Shown: in pieces, positions 39,418 through 48,851 of the stretch | How positions within the stretch are numbered: position 1 is the stretch's first letter | How the letters are laid out: every line of letters begins with the position of its first letter | The notes under the pieces: generated by a model | Database searches by the model: none | What the model saw: only the letters and a program-made list of their open reading frames with translations | Told to the model about the DNA's origin: nothing | Position numbers and translations under genes: made by a program | Assembly: GCA_029834535.1 (NCBI GenBank) | Contig: JAQMWT010000533.1 | Coordinates: forward strand, 124,001-188,000 | Source of the DNA: Chrysophaeum taylorii | Lineage: Eukaryota > Sar > Pelagophyceae > Pelagomonadales > Pelagomonadaceae | Reading direction: 5' to 3' | Length of the DNA: 64,000 nt

Positions 39418-40569
39418 TCAGAAGGCGAGAGGAAGGGCAACGTCTTGGGCAAGCCTCATGTCCGTGCTTAGCTGGATGCGCAATTTGCGTTTGATTCCGT
39501 TGCATATGGCGTGGTTTTGCAACACCGAGACCTCGGCGCATAGCTGCCACTGCTCTTCGATAAAGTGGCGCAATTGGACGGTGCCAAACGGCCGGAGGTC
39601 GCGCCACTCCTCCTTGAGTTTCGACAACCTCTCGTTGTTTCGGCCATACATTTCCTCGACCATTTCATCGAAGAGGAAATTTCCGGCTTTGACGAACTCG
39701 TTGCTCTTCGCGATAGTGTGGGTGTTCGTGTGCAGGATAGTCGTGAAGACGAAGCCGCACGGCGTGCGCCACGAGCCCCCTTCGAGGACGTGGCTCACGT
39801 AGGCTCTTGCCGCCCCACAAAGCACAATGTCGAGCCCCCAGTCATTCCCGATGGTCTGCTGGATCTGGGCCAAGTATTGGAAATCCTCGGCAACCCACGC
39901 GAAGAACTTTGCGTCGACGATCATCGCCTGCTGTTCGACGAATGCCGTCCGGACGCCGGGAGAGTCTGGACAGTGTCGCCAACCCCATTCGTTATTCCTA
40001 AACGGCACGAACTGCGTGTTGGGCCTGATGAGCGGCTGGGAGACGACGGGCGATCCGGCGAGGGCGTGCCGTCGCCAGAACTTGGGCCAGTCAAAGCCTT
40101 GGAACGACATGTCCGCGTCCAGGAGCCAGACGAAATCGAAGTTCGGCGCATCGCCGGCGAGCTGCAGCTGAAATAGAAGCTTGGGGCAATAGGGGCAGGT
40201 TACGTTGGCGGCGCGTGCAGCTTCGACGACCTCGAACGCGACGTCCAACTCCTCGGCGACGGCGAAAGCACTCTCCCAGTTATCTTCTCTCGTCCGGGCG
40301 CTGTACAACAGCACGTGCCATGCTACCGAAAACGGCGTCGTTGCTATGTCTTCGTGGACGCGTCGCATGTTGCGCACCAACAGATCGCGCGAAGCCGAGC
40401 CAGCGACGATGGCCATCATAATACGCGTCTCATTCTCGCTCGTTTCTGAGGCCACGCGTAATTCAGGGCATGGCAGCGTGCTATTCATCTTGTCTGCCAA
40501 GTCAGCCGTGCTATTCATCTTGTCTGCCAAGCCAGCCGCAAGGAACAGCAGCAACATCACGTTGGCCAT
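39418..40569 (-). CDS. putative secretory-pathway glycosyltransferase-like protein
   Basis: 383 residues from ATG 40567-40569. A hydrophobic N-terminus (NVMLLLFLAAGLA) is followed by a short duplicated stretch (ADKMNST occurs twice). The body has FDFVWLLDADMSFQGFDWPKFW, an Asp-x-Asp after a hydrophobic strand as in GT-A nucleotide-sugar-binding sites, then paired cysteines (VTCPYCPKLL). The overall pattern resembles DUF707-type or related GT-A proteins of algae and plants. The exact family, donor and acceptor are unknown. A Golgi/ER location is inferred from the signal segment. Confidence 0.6.
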   Translation of the reverse strand: MANVMLLLFLAAGLADKMNSTADLADKMNSTLPCPELRVASETSENETRIMMAIVAGSASRDLLVRNMRRVHEDIATTPFSVAWHVLLYSARTREDNWESAFAVAEELDVAFEVVEAARAANVTCPYCPKLLFQLQLAGDAPNFDFVWLLDADMSFQGFDWPKFWRRHALAGSPVVSQPLIRPNTQFVPFRNNEWGWRHCPDSPGVRTAFVEQQAMIVDAKFFAWVAEDFQYLAQIQQTIGNDWGLDIVLCGAARAYVSHVLEGGSWRTPCGFVFTTILHTNTHTIAKSNEFVKAGNFLFDEMVEEMYGRNNERLSKLKEEWRDLRPFGTVQLRHFIEEQWQLCAEVSVLQNHAICNGIKRKLRIQLSTDMRLAQDVALPLAF

Positions 40570-41227
40570 AGTGATGAGAATGCTGCTCTCACCAAAAAGT
40601 ATGAAAAGAATCCCCAGGATTTTGTATAGTCTCGCCTTAACTCTGACGTGGTTTGCAAGGTCATCATGATTTTCTGTGTTTGCACTCTTTTTTTTTCACG
40701 CGCGACAAAAAGAGTCGTGGAGCAACAGGCGAAACCGCGCGCGCGCGCAAGGGTGGGCTCGCGACCTTTACTACTAAAGCGCGACGGTTCTTGGTGGTGG
40801 CAAGGGCATATCCTTCGCTCTTCTGTTGCTCTTAAAGCGTGGAACGCCCAAAAGTCCGTTCTTCTTCTGGATCGAGTTTGGAGGCGAACGAACTTCTTCG
40901 ACATCAATGTGCGCCGACACTCCTACTTGTAGTACAACCAAGAGTATTGTTGTTGGCAAGACGCCACCAAAAGCATAATAATATTTCCACACACAACGAA
41001 GCTGTGAGAACCAAGTATAACGGCGGCGGCAGCCGCCGCTATAGTACTACGCCTCAGCAAGAAGTCACGGGAGATGCCGGGGACGTTCACAAAACGCCAA
41101 AGAATCACCACGAATGCGCGTGCAACCTTACCTGCACTACTCGCGGGTCATTCATTTCATTTCATTTCTTGTGTGTCATCACAGCCGACTCGTCCACAAT
41201 CGCGAGGAGGTCCCCTTCTCCTTCCAA
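40570..41227. other. intergenic, no gene recognised
   Basis: 658 bp upstream of the glycosyltransferase-like gene. Short frames only; includes a (GC)n run near 40738-40747 and an ATTTC run near 41151-41170. Confidence 0.4.
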
Positions 41228-41482
41228 GCTAACTAACTAACTAAATTCAGACCTCTCCCGAGCATGGGAGCCAGGGCAGACCGACAGGAGCCAGTCCGGA
41301 ATCACGGGCCTGTAGACGAGGGGCATCGAAAGGTGGGTCGGCGGAGAGTGATCATCAAGCTTGTCGCCACGCGACGAGGAGACCGCGATGTGACTGACAA
41401 CCAACTAGTCGATAACCTTCCGTCTGCGCCCCCCGGCCATACCCCGTCCAACTGCGAACGTTCCGGCTGCCAACCGGCACGC
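41228..41482 (+). repeat. dispersed ~255-bp repeat, copy 2
   Basis: Inverted copy of 14334-14589, beginning with an AACT tetranucleotide run (41232-41244) and ending near GGCTGCCAACCGGC. The same 76-codon frame is open on the + strand from 41264. The two copies diverge by scattered substitutions and small indels. Confidence 0.8.
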
Positions 41483-41599
41483 AAGCGAGGATTAACCACG
41501 GAAATACTATATTTCCATCATGGTTTCTTTCTTCTTAACACCGTGGTGAATTCACGGGAGGTTGATCGACACTAGTAGTGGAAAATAGAAGAAGATACC

Positions 41600-43039
41600 C
41601 TACGCCGCGTCGGCGACGAGGGTGGGCGCGATCCGGCGCTTCTTCTTGTTGTTGGATCCCCTAGCGGGCTGGCCGTTGGTGTGGTGGTCGCCAAGGCGCA
41701 CGTTCTCGGCGGCGGCGGCGGCAGCAGCACGGTGGTGGTGGTGGTCGTCGTCTCCAGCGAGGTCGATGGGCTGGGAATATTTTTTCTTCACCGGCGTGGA
41801 TGCTGGGAGTTGATCGAAGGTTTCGTAATCTTCGAGCTCGGGCTTTTCGCGCGCGACGAGCATGGTGATTTGCTTGGCAGGACTCGGTTCGGGGGTAGGG
41901 TCGGCGGGGGGGCCGCGTGCGATGTTAAGTTTGCGAGAGGGGGGATCGGGCCGGCCAAGGTCGTCGGGCGAAAACTTGAGAAAGGAGAGGTAGCCGTCGC
42001 CCGAGGCGACGACGAGCATGGAGGCATCGTTAGACCAGGCCAAGTCGGTGAGCGCGGCGCGGTGGAGACCCCTGACGAGAAGGAGGGGGTTCGGGGCGGC
42101 GACGTCGTAGACGGCGACGGCGTCGCGGAAGGCGAGGGCAAAGAGGGATCGGGTACCGGCGTCAAAGAGGACGGGGCTCGCCTTGACGACCGAGGCCTGG
42201 CCGTCGGGCGCTGGATAGTACGCGCAAGGACCTCTGGCCGCCTCGCCGCGCGCGAACGCGACTGCACCCGTCTTGTGGTCCTCCCAGCCGGGGGCCGCAA
42301 GGGCCGCGGGCGCGACCAGGAGCTCGCCGTCGGTCGCGAAGCCGAGGCGTCGAAAAAAACCCGCGTGTTGAAGCTCGTTGGCAAAAACGGCGTGCCGTTT
42401 ATCGTCCGAATCCCAGAATTTGAGCACCTTTCCGGCCGCCTTCTTCCAGTCTTCGTCGTACACTCGCACGGTCTTGTCGCTGCTCTGGGTGGCGAAGCAC
42501 TCGCCGCGCGGGTCGAAGGCAACGCCCTGGACGTAGTGCGCGTGGTCGGAGATGACCCGTACTCGACGTTTCGTCCCGACGTGCCATAGCGCAGCCGTGT
42601 GGTCGATCGCGCCCGTGAGGAGGTACTCGCCGCACGGCGACCACGCCACGTCGTACACGTCGTCGGCGTGCGCGAGCTTGCTGCAGGTTGCTCGCTCGTC
42701 GTTCTCGTCGAGCGACCGCCACCACGACGCGCTCGAGCCGCCCGACCACACGCAAACCGCCCCTCGATCGCCCGCGCTCGCAACGCGAGATCCTTCGGGT
42801 GCCCATCGCCCGCAGTTCACCGACCCGTCGTGACCCTTGCGCAGACTGCTGCAGTACCGGGGGGATTGCCCCTCCGCGACATGCCAGATCCGGACGTCCC
42901 CCTCGCCGCCCCCGCCACCCACCGTCAAAAACGTCACCGACGTCTCGCTTGCGTCGGGGTGGCAGTCCACCGCCATAATCCGGTCGCTCTTCCCGTCCTC
43001 GCTCGAGTGGTACGAGATCATCGGGACCTCCACCCGCAT
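41600..43039 (-). CDS. CHAF1B: chromatin assembly factor 1 p60 subunit (WD40)
   Basis: 479 residues. Seven WD40 blades are suggested by repeated GH/DH...W-D/W-H units (GDVRIWHV, GAVCVWSG, DVAWSPCGEYLLTGAIDHTAALWHV, KTVRVYDEDW, DLAWSNDASMLVVASGDGYLSFLKF). The stretch HAGFFRRLGFATDGELLVAPA and the final blade DGYLSF are characteristic of the CAF-1 p60/Cac2/FAS2 branch, which deposits H3-H4 on newly copied DNA with the large CAF-1 subunit. The C-terminus is low-complexity (His and Ala runs) and ends in a Lys/Arg-rich, probably nuclear signal. Divergent from cyclophilin, 104 bp apart. Confidence 0.88.
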   Translation of the reverse strand: MRVEVPMISYHSSEDGKSDRIMAVDCHPDASETSVTFLTVGGGGGEGDVRIWHVAEGQSPRYCSSLRKGHDGSVNCGRWAPEGSRVASAGDRGAVCVWSGGSSASWWRSLDENDERATCSKLAHADDVYDVAWSPCGEYLLTGAIDHTAALWHVGTKRRVRVISDHAHYVQGVAFDPRGECFATQSSDKTVRVYDEDWKKAAGKVLKFWDSDDKRHAVFANELQHAGFFRRLGFATDGELLVAPAALAAPGWEDHKTGAVAFARGEAARGPCAYYPAPDGQASVVKASPVLFDAGTRSLFALAFRDAVAVYDVAAPNPLLLVRGLHRAALTDLAWSNDASMLVVASGDGYLSFLKFSPDDLGRPDPPSRKLNIARGPPADPTPEPSPAKQITMLVAREKPELEDYETFDQLPASTPVKKKYSQPIDLAGDDDHHHHRAAAAAAAENVRLGDHHTNGQPARGSNNKKKRRIAPTLVADAA

Positions 43040-43143
43040 GGTCTTACCTTCTCATCGCGCGCTGGCTGGCTTGGTTCAAACTTGGAGGGTTTGAAACATC
43101 GATTTTTAAATAAAACTGGTTTCGTTCATCAGTAATAAAAGTA

Positions 43144-43713
43144 ATGGCTGAGTTGTTCTCGACCGAGGGCGACGTCAAGCCGCCGAATGATGGGCTGCCC
43201 GTAGTATTTTTTGACGCTACGGGGGCGTCAAAACCTCTCGGTCGGATCGTTATCGAACTGCGGAGCGACGTGTGCCCGTTGACGTGCGAGAATTTCCGCG
43301 CTCTCTGCACGGGCGAGCGGGGAATGGGTCAATACTCGCGCAAGGCCTTGCATTACAAGGGCTCGAGATTTCATCGAATCGTCCCGAATTTTGTGGTCCA
43401 AGGGGGTGACTTCACGCGGAACAACGGCACCGGCGGTGAATCGATCTACGGAGCCGCGTTCAGCGACGAGAACTTTGTGCTCAAACACGACAGCGCGGGC
43501 GTCGTGAGCATGGCCAACTCGGGACCGGACTCCAACGGCTCGCAATTCTTTTTGCTGACGCAGGCCGCGCCCTGGCTTGACGGCAAGCACGTCGCCTTTG
43601 GTCGCGTTGTGCGCGGGATGGACGTCGTGAAGCAAATCGAGATGCGCGGCGAGCCGAAAAACGGGACCCCCAAGGAGCCCATCACCATCGTCGAGTGCGG
43701 CCAACTCGCATGA
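43144..43713 (+). CDS. cyclophilin-type peptidyl-prolyl isomerase
   Basis: 189 residues, a single cyclophilin domain with no targeting sequence, so probably cytosolic or nuclear. [15 protein letters not shown] carries the catalytic Arg and the Phe/Gln of the active site, [14 protein letters not shown] and [12 protein letters not shown] the rest, including the Trp needed for cyclosporin binding in human CypA. The insert [17 protein letters not shown] is of the divergent-loop kind typical of plant and protist cyclophilins. Confidence 0.95.
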   Translation: MAELFSTEGDVKPPNDGLPVVFFDATGASKPLGRIVIELRSDVCPLTCENFRALCTGERGMGQYSRKALHYKGSRFHRIVPNFVVQGGDFTRNNGTGGESIYGAAFSDENFVLKHDSAGVVSMANSGPDSNGSQFFLLTQAAPWLDGKHVAFGRVVRGMDVVKQIEMRGEPKNGTPKEPITIVECGQLA

Positions 43714-43754
43714 AAAAATGAAAGTAAAGCACCGACGCCGAGCCTGGTGCTGCA

Positions 43755-43842
43755 GCGCAAAAGAAAGAAAGAAAGAAAGAAAGGAAGGAAGGAAGGCGCT
43801 CCTCTTGGCGCTCCTCTTGGCGTAGTAGTAGTAGTAGCGGGG
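43755..43842. repeat. microsatellites and a 15-bp tandem duplication
   Basis: (AAAG)n then (AAGG)n, then CGCTCCTCTTGG twice in tandem, then (TAG)n, in the 138-bp gap between the convergent cyclophilin and disulfide reductase genes. Confidence 0.85.
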
Positions 43843-43850
43843 AGGCAGGC

Positions 43851-45557
43851 CTAGGCCCCCATGCGGAGGTTGAGGGCAGCGTCGACGGCGGGGGTGCGGA
43901 GCTTGGGGAGGAACTGGGCCGCGCACTGGCGAACAGCCTCGGCCGAGGTGGGGTAGGGGTGCATGACGCCGGCGATGTCCCCGCAGCCGAGGCCGTTCTG
44001 GATCGCGACGGAGATTTCGGATATCATGTCGCCGGCGTTGGGTCCGACGATGGTGGCTCCGAGGATGGTGTCGGTGCCCTTGGCGCAGGATATCTTGACG
44101 AAACCCGTGGTGACGCCCTCGGCCTTGCAGCGGTCGACGTCCGCGAGGTGGCGGACGTAGGAGTCGTAGGGCGTAGCGGCGGCGTCGAGCTCGCGCTCGT
44201 ACAGGCCAACGTGCGCGACTTCCGGGTCGGTGTATGTGGCCCAGGGAACGAGGAGTTGGGAGTGGCGGTCCTTGGCGTCCAAAAAGGCGTTGCGGACGGC
44301 GCAGCGACCCATGAAGTCTGCCGCGTGGGTAAACTTGAAGGGCGAGCAGACGTCTCCGGCGGCGAAGACGTCCGGGTTTGATGTTTGGTAGAAGTCGTTC
44401 ACGTGGATCCCCGAGCGCGAGTCGTATTCGATGCCGGCGTCGTCCAAGCCCAACCCCGCCGTGTTGGGGGCGCGGCCGGTCGCGTTGAGGAGAGCCTCGC
44501 ACTCGAAAGTCTTCTTGGTGCCGTCGGAAAGGGTAGCTTCGACGCGGTACAGGGGCCAGGGTGCCTTATACGCGAGCGTCGTTCCCGTCACGAGCTTCAC
44601 AGCGTGGAGCTTGACCGAATACTGGACGTCGACGCCGTCGTCGAGAAGCGCCCGGGTGACGATCTTGGCGGCGTCGGGGTCTTCTCGCGGGAGCAGATGG
44701 TCGGAGATCTCGAAGATCGTGACCGCGCACCCAAACCTCTGGAGGGCCTGAGCCATCTCGATCCCGATTGGGCCGGCCCCGATCAAGCAGGCGCGGGGGG
44801 GAAGTTCCTCGATGTTGAAGAGATTGCCGTTGGTGAAGTGGGGGGTATCGCGGAGGCCGGGAATAGGGACGACGGCGGCCGAAGCGCCCGCGGCGACGAC
44901 GCATTTGTCGAACGAAACAGTCTGCGTCGCGTCGCTCTTCGAGTCCTTGAGAAGGATCGTCTTTGCGTCGACAAACGACGCGTGTGCGATTGCGACGTCC
45001 TCGCAAAAGTCCCGGAGGTACCGCTCGACGCCGTCGTGCGGCGCGATCCCGCCCCTCAGCTTCCGCATCCGACGCATCACCGCAGGAAAATCTACCTCGA
45101 TGGTCCCGCTCACCTTGATCCCAAAGTCCGAAGCGCGACGCAGCTCGTGGGCTCGGCGGGCGCACGCGATGACGCACTTGGACGGAAAGCACCCCACGAC
45201 CAGGCAGTCGCCGCCCATGTAATGCTTCTCCACGAGGAGCGCCTTCTTCCCCAAGGACTTTGCCACGATCACCGACAACAAACCCGCGACGCCCGCGCCG
45301 ATGACGACGAGGTCGTACTTGGGTTTGAGAGAGGGAAAGTGGTGAGGCCCGATGTGGGCGATCGTCTCGGCGACCACGGGGTCCTCGGCAGGTCCCATCG
45401 GGTACTCGGGGGCGACCGCGGCCGGGGCCTTGTTGTTGCTCTTCGGGACCGAGATATCCGGCGACTTCCCGTGCCGGTAGAGCCGCCCGAGTAACTCGTT
45501 CACGGTCGTCTCCCCGGACTCGATGGCGCCAACAATCGCGCGAGCTTCTTCTTCCAT
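43851..45557 (-). CDS. FAD/NAD(P)-dependent disulfide oxidoreductase (mercuric-reductase/LPD family)
   Basis: 568 residues. An ~80-residue N-terminal extension precedes FAD-binding DLVVIGAGVAGLLS. The redox pair lies in GGDCLVVGCFPSK (Cys118, Cys123), the NAD(P) motif in CLIGAGPIGIEMAQAL, the second FAD contact in NPDVFAAGDVC, and the dimer-partner His in HPYPTSAEAVRQ. This is the class I pyridine nucleotide-disulfide family. It lacks the HMA domain and the C-terminal Cys pair of true mercuric reductase and has no lipoamide-complex context, so the substrate is open. The N-terminal extension is not an obvious transit peptide. Confidence 0.88.
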   Translation of the reverse strand: MEEEARAIVGAIESGETTVNELLGRLYRHGKSPDISVPKSNNKAPAAVAPEYPMGPAEDPVVAETIAHIGPHHFPSLKPKYDLVVIGAGVAGLLSVIVAKSLGKKALLVEKHYMGGDCLVVGCFPSKCVIACARRAHELRRASDFGIKVSGTIEVDFPAVMRRMRKLRGGIAPHDGVERYLRDFCEDVAIAHASFVDAKTILLKDSKSDATQTVSFDKCVVAAGASAAVVPIPGLRDTPHFTNGNLFNIEELPPRACLIGAGPIGIEMAQALQRFGCAVTIFEISDHLLPREDPDAAKIVTRALLDDGVDVQYSVKLHAVKLVTGTTLAYKAPWPLYRVEATLSDGTKKTFECEALLNATGRAPNTAGLGLDDAGIEYDSRSGIHVNDFYQTSNPDVFAAGDVCSPFKFTHAADFMGRCAVRNAFLDAKDRHSQLLVPWATYTDPEVAHVGLYERELDAAATPYDSYVRHLADVDRCKAEGVTTGFVKISCAKGTDTILGATIVGPNAGDMISEISVAIQNGLGCGDIAGVMHPYPTSAEAVRQCAAQFLPKLRTPAVDAALNLRMGA

Positions 45558-45631
45558 CCTTCTTCACTGTTGTCTGTGGTTAGCGACGAGGACGACGACG
45601 ACAACGAAAAAAACCCTTTGAGTTGTGCGAG

Positions 45632-46822
45632 ATGGTGGTCGGAAGGCCTTCGGCCCCGCCCGCGCCACCGCTCGAAGCCGAGGAGGACCTCTGGGCCGAG
45701 GAGGAGGAGGAGGAGGAGGAGGAGGACGGGTGGGGATCGGTGGTGTGCTGCGTGTGCTCGGACGGCGGGGACGCCGCGCACCTGATCGAGTGCGACGCGG
45801 GGTGCGGACGGTGGTGGCACACGCGGTGCGTGGACCCCCCGCTTCCCGCGGTGCCTCGGGGTCGGTGGGCGTGCCCCCGATGCTGCGAGAAGCGCGACGA
45901 CCCGCGGCCCGAGCTCGCACGCATCGGAGATATCGTGTTTGCCAAGTTCGAACAGTTCCCGTGGTGGCCGGCGCGCGTAATCTCGTTCGGGAAGTCCCAA
46001 ATCGGTCTCGTAAGCGCCGAGGTCCCGCGGCGCGGGAACCTCACGGGGCGGTCGGTGGCCGTCGATTTTGTCGCCCGCGACCTCGAGGGCCAAGTCGACG
46101 CTCTCCGGATAGTTCCGTTTTCCGTCGGTCTCGAGACGCTCGGGAACTGGGGAGCTGCCAACAGGGGAAACGCTGCCGTCGACCCGAGCTGCACGTCCGA
46201 GTTGTTCGAGAAGGCTGTCGCCGAGGCTCTCGAGGACGCGGCCGAGCGCGACGCGGCCATATTCCGACTGACGGTACCCCAGGCCAAGAAACGTTTTCAG
46301 AAGAAGGATGTCGTCGTCTCTCGAGACAATAATAATACCTCGTCGAAAAAGACGGCGGAGCGCTCGTCGGCGGACGAGGCGCGACGCTGGGTCGGTGCGA
46401 TGCGCCGCCATGGCGTCGACATGGAGACGGCCGCGGCCGTCGCGACCTCGCGTCTCGGATGGTCGAAGCAACGCGCGGACGATCTGGTCAGACGCGTCTA
46501 CGACGAGCCGCCCCTCAGGAGGAGACCCGCGCCCGACGAGCCCCCGACTACGGGCCGCCGCACCGACGACGACGGCGAGCCCTTCTACGAGCGCAAGTTC
46601 AAGATCGGGGACCGTCCTACCAAGCGCCAGCAGGCCATGATGATCTCCTCCGCTTCCGATTTGCAGCAGCAGCAACAACAACAACAACAACAACAGCCAC
46701 ATCATCATCATCATCATCATCCTAATACTACGAGTGTTGTCCTCCTCCGAAACAAGAGCGACACTTGCCGCCGCCGCCGCGAGAAAAAACGGAAGACTAT
46801 TTCTCCCGAGGAGGAGGAGGAG

Positions 46823-46854
<32 letters not shown>

Positions 46855-46879
46855 TTTTGAAGAAGAAGCCTCGGATTGA
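45632..46879 (+). CDS. PHD finger and PWWP chromatin reader
   Basis: 415 residues from ATG 45632; a TTG three codons upstream is not used. After a poly-Glu run, residues about 37-88 form a PHD zinc finger (CCVCSDGGDAAHLIECD, CGRWWHTRCV, CPRCC). Residues about 95-185 hold a PWWP domain (GDIVFAKFEQFPWWPARVISF). The pair reads histone H3 tails and methylated nucleosomes in known proteins. The C-terminal third has Gln, His and Asp/Glu homopolymers from CAR, CAT and GAC repeats. Its stop is 9 bp from the stop of the convergent oxidoreductase. Confidence 0.9.
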
Positions 46880-46888
46880 TATTTTTAT

Positions 46889-48220
46889 TTACGCACGTAC
46901 CTCGCGCACTTGGGCGCGGGCCTTGTCGATGATGTCGAGGGTGCGGAGGCACTCGGCCGTGGTGTATTGGGGGCACTCGGTGAGGCCGGCGTGGAGGCAG
47001 CGCATGACGGCGGCAGCCTCGTAAGCAAAACCGAGGGAATTCGGATAATTGAAGTAGCCGCCGTTTGCAGTCTTGGCGGCGCTCCGGGGAAGGGGAGGCA
47101 ACCCAAAATCGAAGTGGGTGTCCTCGGTGGTGCCCCGGCCCGGTTTCTTGACCTGCACGAGGAGCTTGGTCGGGCAATGACCCGGGGATAGGACGGTCAC
47201 GCGTCCGCGCTGGCCGACGTAAGTTGTCGTCTCCACGGTCTCCGAGTCGATGCCCGTGAAGAGCGAGACGGTCGCCCCTCTGGCGGGACAGCCCGAACTT
47301 TCGGCGACCCCCGCTGGACCCTCCCCACCCCCGGGCGAAGCGTAGCTCAGAGCTATCGAGAGCGAGAGCTCCACGCCCGTCCGGCCGGCGTCGGCGACCC
47401 CCGCCGCCGCCAAGGCCGCGGGCTCGACGGCACCAAACGGCATAATCCCGGCAGCGATCGGGTAGGGACCCGTCCACAGCAAGGCGCCGCCGCCGATCGC
47501 AGCGTGATAGATCGGATCGCCGTCGGACGCGTCTCCAAAATCCTTCGGATATTTACCGCTGTCGGCGGCGTCGAACCCAAAATCCGACAACACCGCTGTC
47601 ACGAGGCCAATCTCGCCGCTATCGATGACGTGCCGGGCCCGTTCGACCGCCGGAAAGAATCGCGTCCACATGCCTTCCATCAGAAATAGTTTCTTTTCCG
47701 CGGCGATCTCGAAGAGCCTCGCGGCGTCGGCGCGCGAGCACGCGATTGGTTTCTCGACCACCGCGTGTTTTCCGGCGCGCAAGATGGCGCTCGCGTGCTC
47801 GAGCCGCTCCGAGTGCATCGCGCTCAGGTACACGACGTCCACCTCGGGGTCAGCGAGGGCTTCGGAATAGCTTTCGTAAGCCTTGGAGAACCCGTGCAGC
47901 TTCCGGAACGCCTCGCACCGCGGCGACGCCGACCGCGTCGCGACGCAGTGGAGGACGGCACCGGGCACGGTCTTGAGGGCGTTCGCGAAGTCGTGAGCCA
48001 CGCGCCCCGCCCCCAAAAACGCCCACCGAATCTTCGTCGTCGTCGTCGTCGTCGTCGTCGAGAGCGGTTCTGTGAGTCCGAGCCGCACGTCCAACGGCGG
48101 CACCTCCTTCTTTCGGCGGCGCCTTTTCACCAGAGTCGACGCCACATACAATACCCCCGCCATACCCGCCCACCACGCAGCCGCCTCGAGCCTCTTGCCA
48201 GCCCCGCCGGACATGGTCAT
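46889..48220 (-). CDS. Gfo/Idh/MocA-family oxidoreductase (dihydrodiol-dehydrogenase-like)
   Basis: 443 residues. The N-terminus has a hydrophobic segment (WWAGMAGVLYVASTLV) followed by KRRRRKK, a probable signal anchor. NAD(P)-binding IRWAFLGAGRVAHDF, the catalytic EKPIA motif and EGMWTRFFPAVE match dimeric dihydrodiol/xylose dehydrogenases in this family. The C-terminal alpha/beta domain is complete. The substrate, probably a sugar or diol, is not settled. Starts 53 bp from the divergent small plastid-type gene. Confidence 0.88.
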   Translation of the reverse strand: MTMSGGAGKRLEAAAWWAGMAGVLYVASTLVKRRRRKKEVPPLDVRLGLTEPLSTTTTTTTTKIRWAFLGAGRVAHDFANALKTVPGAVLHCVATRSASPRCEAFRKLHGFSKAYESYSEALADPEVDVVYLSAMHSERLEHASAILRAGKHAVVEKPIACSRADAARLFEIAAEKKLFLMEGMWTRFFPAVERARHVIDSGEIGLVTAVLSDFGFDAADSGKYPKDFGDASDGDPIYHAAIGGGALLWTGPYPIAAGIMPFGAVEPAALAAAGVADAGRTGVELSLSIALSYASPGGGEGPAGVAESSGCPARGATVSLFTGIDSETVETTTYVGQRGRVTVLSPGHCPTKLLVQVKKPGRGTTEDTHFDFGLPPLPRSAAKTANGGYFNYPNSLGFAYEAAAVMRCLHAGLTECPQYTTAECLRTLDIIDKARAQVREVRA

Positions 48221-48273
48221 CGCAAAAACTTCAACACAGATCGTATCTCAAGCAGCAGCAGAAGAAAAAAAAA

Positions 48274-48759
48274 ATGCTGGTCGTGGTCGCGGTCGCGCAC
48301 GCTTTCGTGTGTCCGTCGTCGTCGAGCCGGGTGGTGGTGCCCACGCGGCTGCACAGCACTGACGTCCGGAAACGGCTGGGGGACGCCTGCTCCCTGACAG
48401 GCCTCTCGCTCTATCAGCAAGGCCTCGCCATCGCGGCGAATGGCTTCGTCTCCGGCGACGTCAACATCGGATCGGCGATCATTCGAGGCTGTCGCCTCAC
48501 CATCTGCCTCTTCGCCTGCGAGAAGCTCTTCAAATGCCTGCGCGCACCCACCTCGCAGCGCGAGGTCCCCGTGCCCCTCGAGGCGGCCGCCCTCGCGATG
48601 TGCGTCAACTTCGCCGTCGAGTACAACATCCAGGCGGCCCTCGGCGCAGACCTCCCGAGGACACTCTCCCTCTCCCTGGGCGGCTCCCTCGCCGACGGTG
48701 CCGCCGCCTACCTCACCATCCTCTGCTGGAGAATTCTCTACGCGAGCTTGGGCTTCTAG
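48274..48759 (+). CDS. small plastid-type membrane protein
   Basis: 161 residues. MLVVVAVAHAFVCPSSSSR is a signal peptide with the Ala-Phe step (AHAF/V) followed by a Ser/Arg-rich transit-like part. Two or three hydrophobic segments follow (about 55-80, 95-120 and 135-157). I recognise no family. It belongs with the other two Phe-step presequence proteins of this window. Confidence 0.7.
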   Translation: MLVVVAVAHAFVCPSSSSRVVVPTRLHSTDVRKRLGDACSLTGLSLYQQGLAIAANGFVSGDVNIGSAIIRGCRLTICLFACEKLFKCLRAPTSQREVPVPLEAAALAMCVNFAVEYNIQAALGADLPRTLSLSLGGSLADGAAAYLTILCWRILYASLGF

Positions 48760-48851
48760 GAGAGAGAGAGAGAGACAGAATGAATGAATGACCCTACTAC
48801 AAATATCATCACCGCGACGACGAAATTGGTGTTGTCGTTGTTGTTGAGCTG

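Noticed and set aside
43851-45557. Calling this gene mercuric reductase
   Set aside because: The redox CxxxxC and the dimer His are present, but the HMA domain and C-terminal vicinal Cys pair needed for Hg(II) are not, so only the superfamily is claimed.
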